Shown here: in pieces, positions 13,814-15,760 of the stretch
Layout: each line of letters opens with the position of its first letter
Position numbering within the stretch: the stretch's first letter is position 1
Assembly (NCBI GenBank): GCA_035946175.1
Contig: DASYZQ010000043.1
Span: 1-15,760 of the forward strand
DNA: 15,760 nucleotides
Direction of reading: 5' to 3'
From: DASYZQ01 sp035946175
GTDB taxonomy: Bacteria > Patescibacteriota > Saccharimonadia > Saccharimonadales > UBA4665
The notes under the pieces: generated by a model
Databases searched by the model: none
What the model saw: only the letters and a program-made list of their open reading frames with translations
Told to the model about the DNA's origin: nothing
Program-made: the position numbers and the translations under genes

Positions 13814-14506
13814 CTACTCTTTGAAGACCAGACCGATTAGATAGCCGGCAATGGCAGCCCCCATCCCAATGATTACCATCTCAAGAGCGCTCTTGAATTG
13901 ACTGCCAAGCGTCATACGCGCCTTGTATATGCCTGTAAAGGCCAGCATCACAATCGACACAATAACCGCAACAAAGAGAGATGGACGAACACTTAGAAAG
14001 AAGAAGGGTATGAGTGGCAGCATAGCACCACCAAAGGTCGATAAACCCACCGTAAGGCTATAGGCATAGACATCCTTTTTATGCACCGGCAGCAGATCAA
14101 GTTCATCCCGCATCATGGTATTAACCCAGAGTTCCTTATCTGCCGTAATGTGCTGTACGATCTCATCTAATAACCGGCCACTAAACCCCTTGGCAGCAAA
14201 AATGTCTCTGATTTCTTGTCGTTCAATATCTGGGAACTGCTCAACTTCCATAATTTCGCGTTTGCGCTCCGCAGCATAATGATCCCGGTCCGCCATTTTG
14301 GAGGTGTAGGCCACTGCCCCCATCGATAAAGTCTCGGCAAATATAGTCGCCAGGCCGCCAACGATCACGATCCGCGTCGAGCGTGTCGCCGCGCTCAAAC
14401 CAAGTAGCAGACCCAATATACTAACCAGACCATCCTGTCCTCCAAGGATTATATCCGACAGCCGGTTGCCTTTTTTATGTGGCTCGTGGGTTGGTTTATC
14501 GTCCAT
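13814..14506 (-). CDS. VIT1/CCC1 family iron/manganese transporter
   Basis: A 230-residue VIT1/CCC1 family protein, which moves Fe2+ or Mn2+ out of the cytoplasm, typically by proton antiport. The first helix begins at GGQDGLVSILGLLLGL (22-37), the classic family motif; the second spans about 46-68. A charged cytoplasmic helical domain follows with clustered glutamates (E84, E87, E89, E95, E98) and MMRDELDL (131-138), corresponding to the Glu/Met metal-binding module of VIT1. Three more helices lie near 146-168, 173-193 and 206-227. All expected parts are present. The ATG at 14506 is preceded by TTGAGTAAG rather than a normal Shine-Dalgarno. It is divergent from the NRAMP gene, which suggests shared metal-dependent control. 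Confidence 0.93.
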   Translation of the reverse strand: MDDKPTHEPHKKGNRLSDIILGGQDGLVSILGLLLGLSAATRSTRIVIVGGLATIFAETLSMGAVAYTSKMADRDHYAAERKREIMEVEQFPDIERQEIRDIFAAKGFSGRLLDEIVQHITADKELWVNTMMRDELDLLPVHKKDVYAYSLTVGLSTFGGAMLPLIPFFFLSVRPSLFVAVIVSIVMLAFTGIYKARMTLGSQFKSALEMVIIGMGAAIAGYLIGLVFKE

Positions 14507-14583
14507 AGCACTTACTCAAGCGTAGCAGAATTTATTCTGTTTCTGGTAGTATAGTATTGAGTAAGCAAAACAACTATGCCCTC
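14507..14583. promoter_or_regulatory. Divergent promoter/operator region of the two metal transporter genes
   Basis: The 77 bases between the VIT and NRAMP starts carry two nested dyads. The outer one is CTTACTCAA (14511-14519) and TTGAGTAAG (14557-14565), 9 bp and perfect, so each gene reads TTGAGTAAG in its own leader. The inner one is CAGAAT-TT-ATTCTG (14526-14539), a 14-bp dyad with 6-bp arms, near the centre. -10-like hexamers overlap on both strands (TATAGT 14550-14555 on plus, TATACT 14548-14553 on minus). This is a natural place for a metal-sensing repressor; which one is not readable here. Confidence 0.5.
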
Positions 14584-15760
14584 ATGACAAAAAACATCAT
14601 TGAAAAAACTATCGAGGCACCAGCCCAGGTACTGGAGCTAAGTATCGAAAACGGTCAGAAGATCGCCCAAAGCCTGCCCCTTAATACCGGGCAGCCCATT
14701 CAAAAGGCCAAAAACTACTGGTATCTGCTCGGACCTGGGTTGACGACTGGAGCATCTGACGATGACCCTTCAGGAATCGCCACCTATTCACAAACTGGCG
14801 CTCAGTACGGCTTTGGTCTTCTCTGGCTCGCCGCCTTCAGTTTTCCGCTCATGGCCGTCGTGCAAGAGATGTGTGCCCGTATCGGCCTAGTGACCGGTCG
14901 TGGGCTGGCAGGCAATATCCGGAGTCACTTCGGCAAACGGATCCTCTATATGAGCACGACTTTTTTGTTCGCTGCCAACACCTTCAATATCGGCGCCGAC
15001 ATCGGCGCCATGGCTAGCGCCACGCAATTGCTTCGTCACAGTCTCGATTTCTCCCTGTTGGTGGTCGGCTACACCTGCCTTATATTGCTACTGCAGATCT
15101 TCACCCCTTACGTGAGCTATGCCCGCTACCTAAAGTGGTTGGCCCTAGTTCTCTTCGCTTACATACTATCGTCAATTCTTTCACATCCCGACTGGCATAC
15201 TGTGCTGCATTACTCGATCATACCGCACCTGCAATGGAGCAAGACGCAGCTTTTACTCATCTGCGCAATTTTAGGAACCACCATCACGCCGTATTTGTTT
15301 TTCTGGCAAACGTCGCAAGAGATTGAAGAGGAGATTGCCGCCGGTAAGACCACTATAGCGTCGCGCATGGGTTCTAACCCTGCTCAAATGAAACGTATGC
15401 GCATCGATGTCTGGTCTGGTATGTTTTTCAGTAACATCGTGATGTTCTTCATAATCGCCGCCTGTGCCAGCGTTCTGTTTAGGCACGGCATCACGAATAT
15501 TAGTACGGCTGCAGAGGCTGCACAGGCCCTGCGCCCGTTCGCCGGAAATGCTGCCTACTGGCTATTTGCTATCGGGATCCTGGGTATGGCCCTGCTCGCT
15601 ATTCCGGTCATGGCCGGCTCCAGTGCCTATGCCATTAGTGAGAGTCTTGGCAAACACCAAGGGCTCAATAATAAACTGAAGCAAGGCTACGCTTTCTACG
15701 GATCAATTATCATTTCGATGCTAGTTGGCCTGGGGCTGAATTTCATTGGTTTGAACCCCA
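14584..15760 (+). CDS. NRAMP (SLC11) family divalent metal transporter, 3' end outside the window
   Basis: An open frame from ATG 14584 to the window edge, 392 codons with no stop. It is an NRAMP-family proton-coupled divalent metal importer. A 45-residue soluble N-terminus precedes helix 1, with GPGLTTGASDDDPSGIATYSQ-type sequence (50-70) holding the metal-binding D61-P-S-G; the unwound helix 6 reads TTITPYLFFWQ (232-242). Classical NRAMPs have DPGN and MPH here, so the metal-coordinating Met is missing and the protein belongs to the DPSG/TPYLFFWQ branch common in bacteria, whose metal preference is less certain (Mn2+, Fe2+ or Mg2+). About ten hydrophobic helices are visible; the last one or two are cut off. 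A 3-codon ORF at 14576 ends on its start codon. No Shine-Dalgarno. Confidence 0.93.
   Translation, partial: MTKNIIEKTIEAPAQVLELSIENGQKIAQSLPLNTGQPIQKAKNYWYLLGPGLTTGASDDDPSGIATYSQTGAQYGFGLLWLAAFSFPLMAVVQEMCARIGLVTGRGLAGNIRSHFGKRILYMSTTFLFAANTFNIGADIGAMASATQLLRHSLDFSLLVVGYTCLILLLQIFTPYVSYARYLKWLALVLFAYILSSILSHPDWHTVLHYSIIPHLQWSKTQLLLICAILGTTITPYLFFWQTSQEIEEEIAAGKTTIASRMGSNPAQMKRMRIDVWSGMFFSNIVMFFIIAACASVLFRHGITNISTAAEAAQALRPFAGNAAYWLFAIGILGMALLAIPVMAGSSAYAISESLGKHQGLNNKLKQGYAFYGSIIISMLVGLGLNFIGLNP

Overview
The window looks like a chromosomal stretch from a small-genome bacterium, probably of the Patescibacteria/CPR group; environmental Saccharibacteria (TM7) is my first guess. This is inference: genes are tightly packed, several convergent pairs have stop codons touching or a few bases apart, many starts lack a Shine-Dalgarno sequence, small proteins match no family I know, and core genes (TypA, a Ddl-like ligase, YihY, VIT and NRAMP transporters) are mixed with a secreted cell-wall hydrolase. 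TGA ends two clear genes (9113 and 9880), which argues against the TGA=Gly code of Gracilibacteria/Absconditabacteria. I found no rRNA, no acceptable tRNA, no CRISPR array and no intact mobile element.

Layout. 1-120: 3' end of an unrecognised gene, then 323 gene-free bases. 444-2971: an FMN reductase and the translational GTPase TypA/BipA, convergent with a DUF488 gene (2979-3329). 3504-3923: an RRM RNA-binding protein behind a long leader containing a hairpin. 3986-5056: a D-Ala-D-Ala-ligase-like ATP-grasp enzyme with an altered substrate pocket, convergent with a YihY/BrkB membrane protein (5075-6016). 6017-6902: poorly conserved DNA with a tiny membrane ORF, a Tyr-rich ORF and a possible transposase remnant. 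6903-7910: an orphan 335-aa protein with a strong ribosome binding site. 8095-9880: a small ORF, a concanavalin-like (GH16-type fold) protein and a TIM-barrel sugar isomerase/epimerase, the last two sharing an ATGA overlap. 9969-12527 (minus strand): a multi-pass histidine kinase of unusual architecture followed by an unknown 206-aa protein. 12764-13813: a secreted ricin-lectin plus CHAP hydrolase, convergent with a VIT1/CCC1 metal exporter (13814-14506). That exporter is divergent from an NRAMP-family transporter running off the window (14584-15760).

Working together: VIT and NRAMP families usually move divalent metals in opposite directions relative to the cytoplasm, and here they share a 77-bp intergenic region with nested inverted repeats, suggesting a metal-homeostasis unit. 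The lectin/CHAP enzyme, the Ddl-like ligase and the kinase with an extracellular domain suggest a cell-surface theme. No single complete new system is evident. The best leads are the kinase architecture, the Ddl-like active-site changes, the RRM leader hairpin, the divergent metal-transport operator candidate, and the coupled lectin-fold/isomerase pair.
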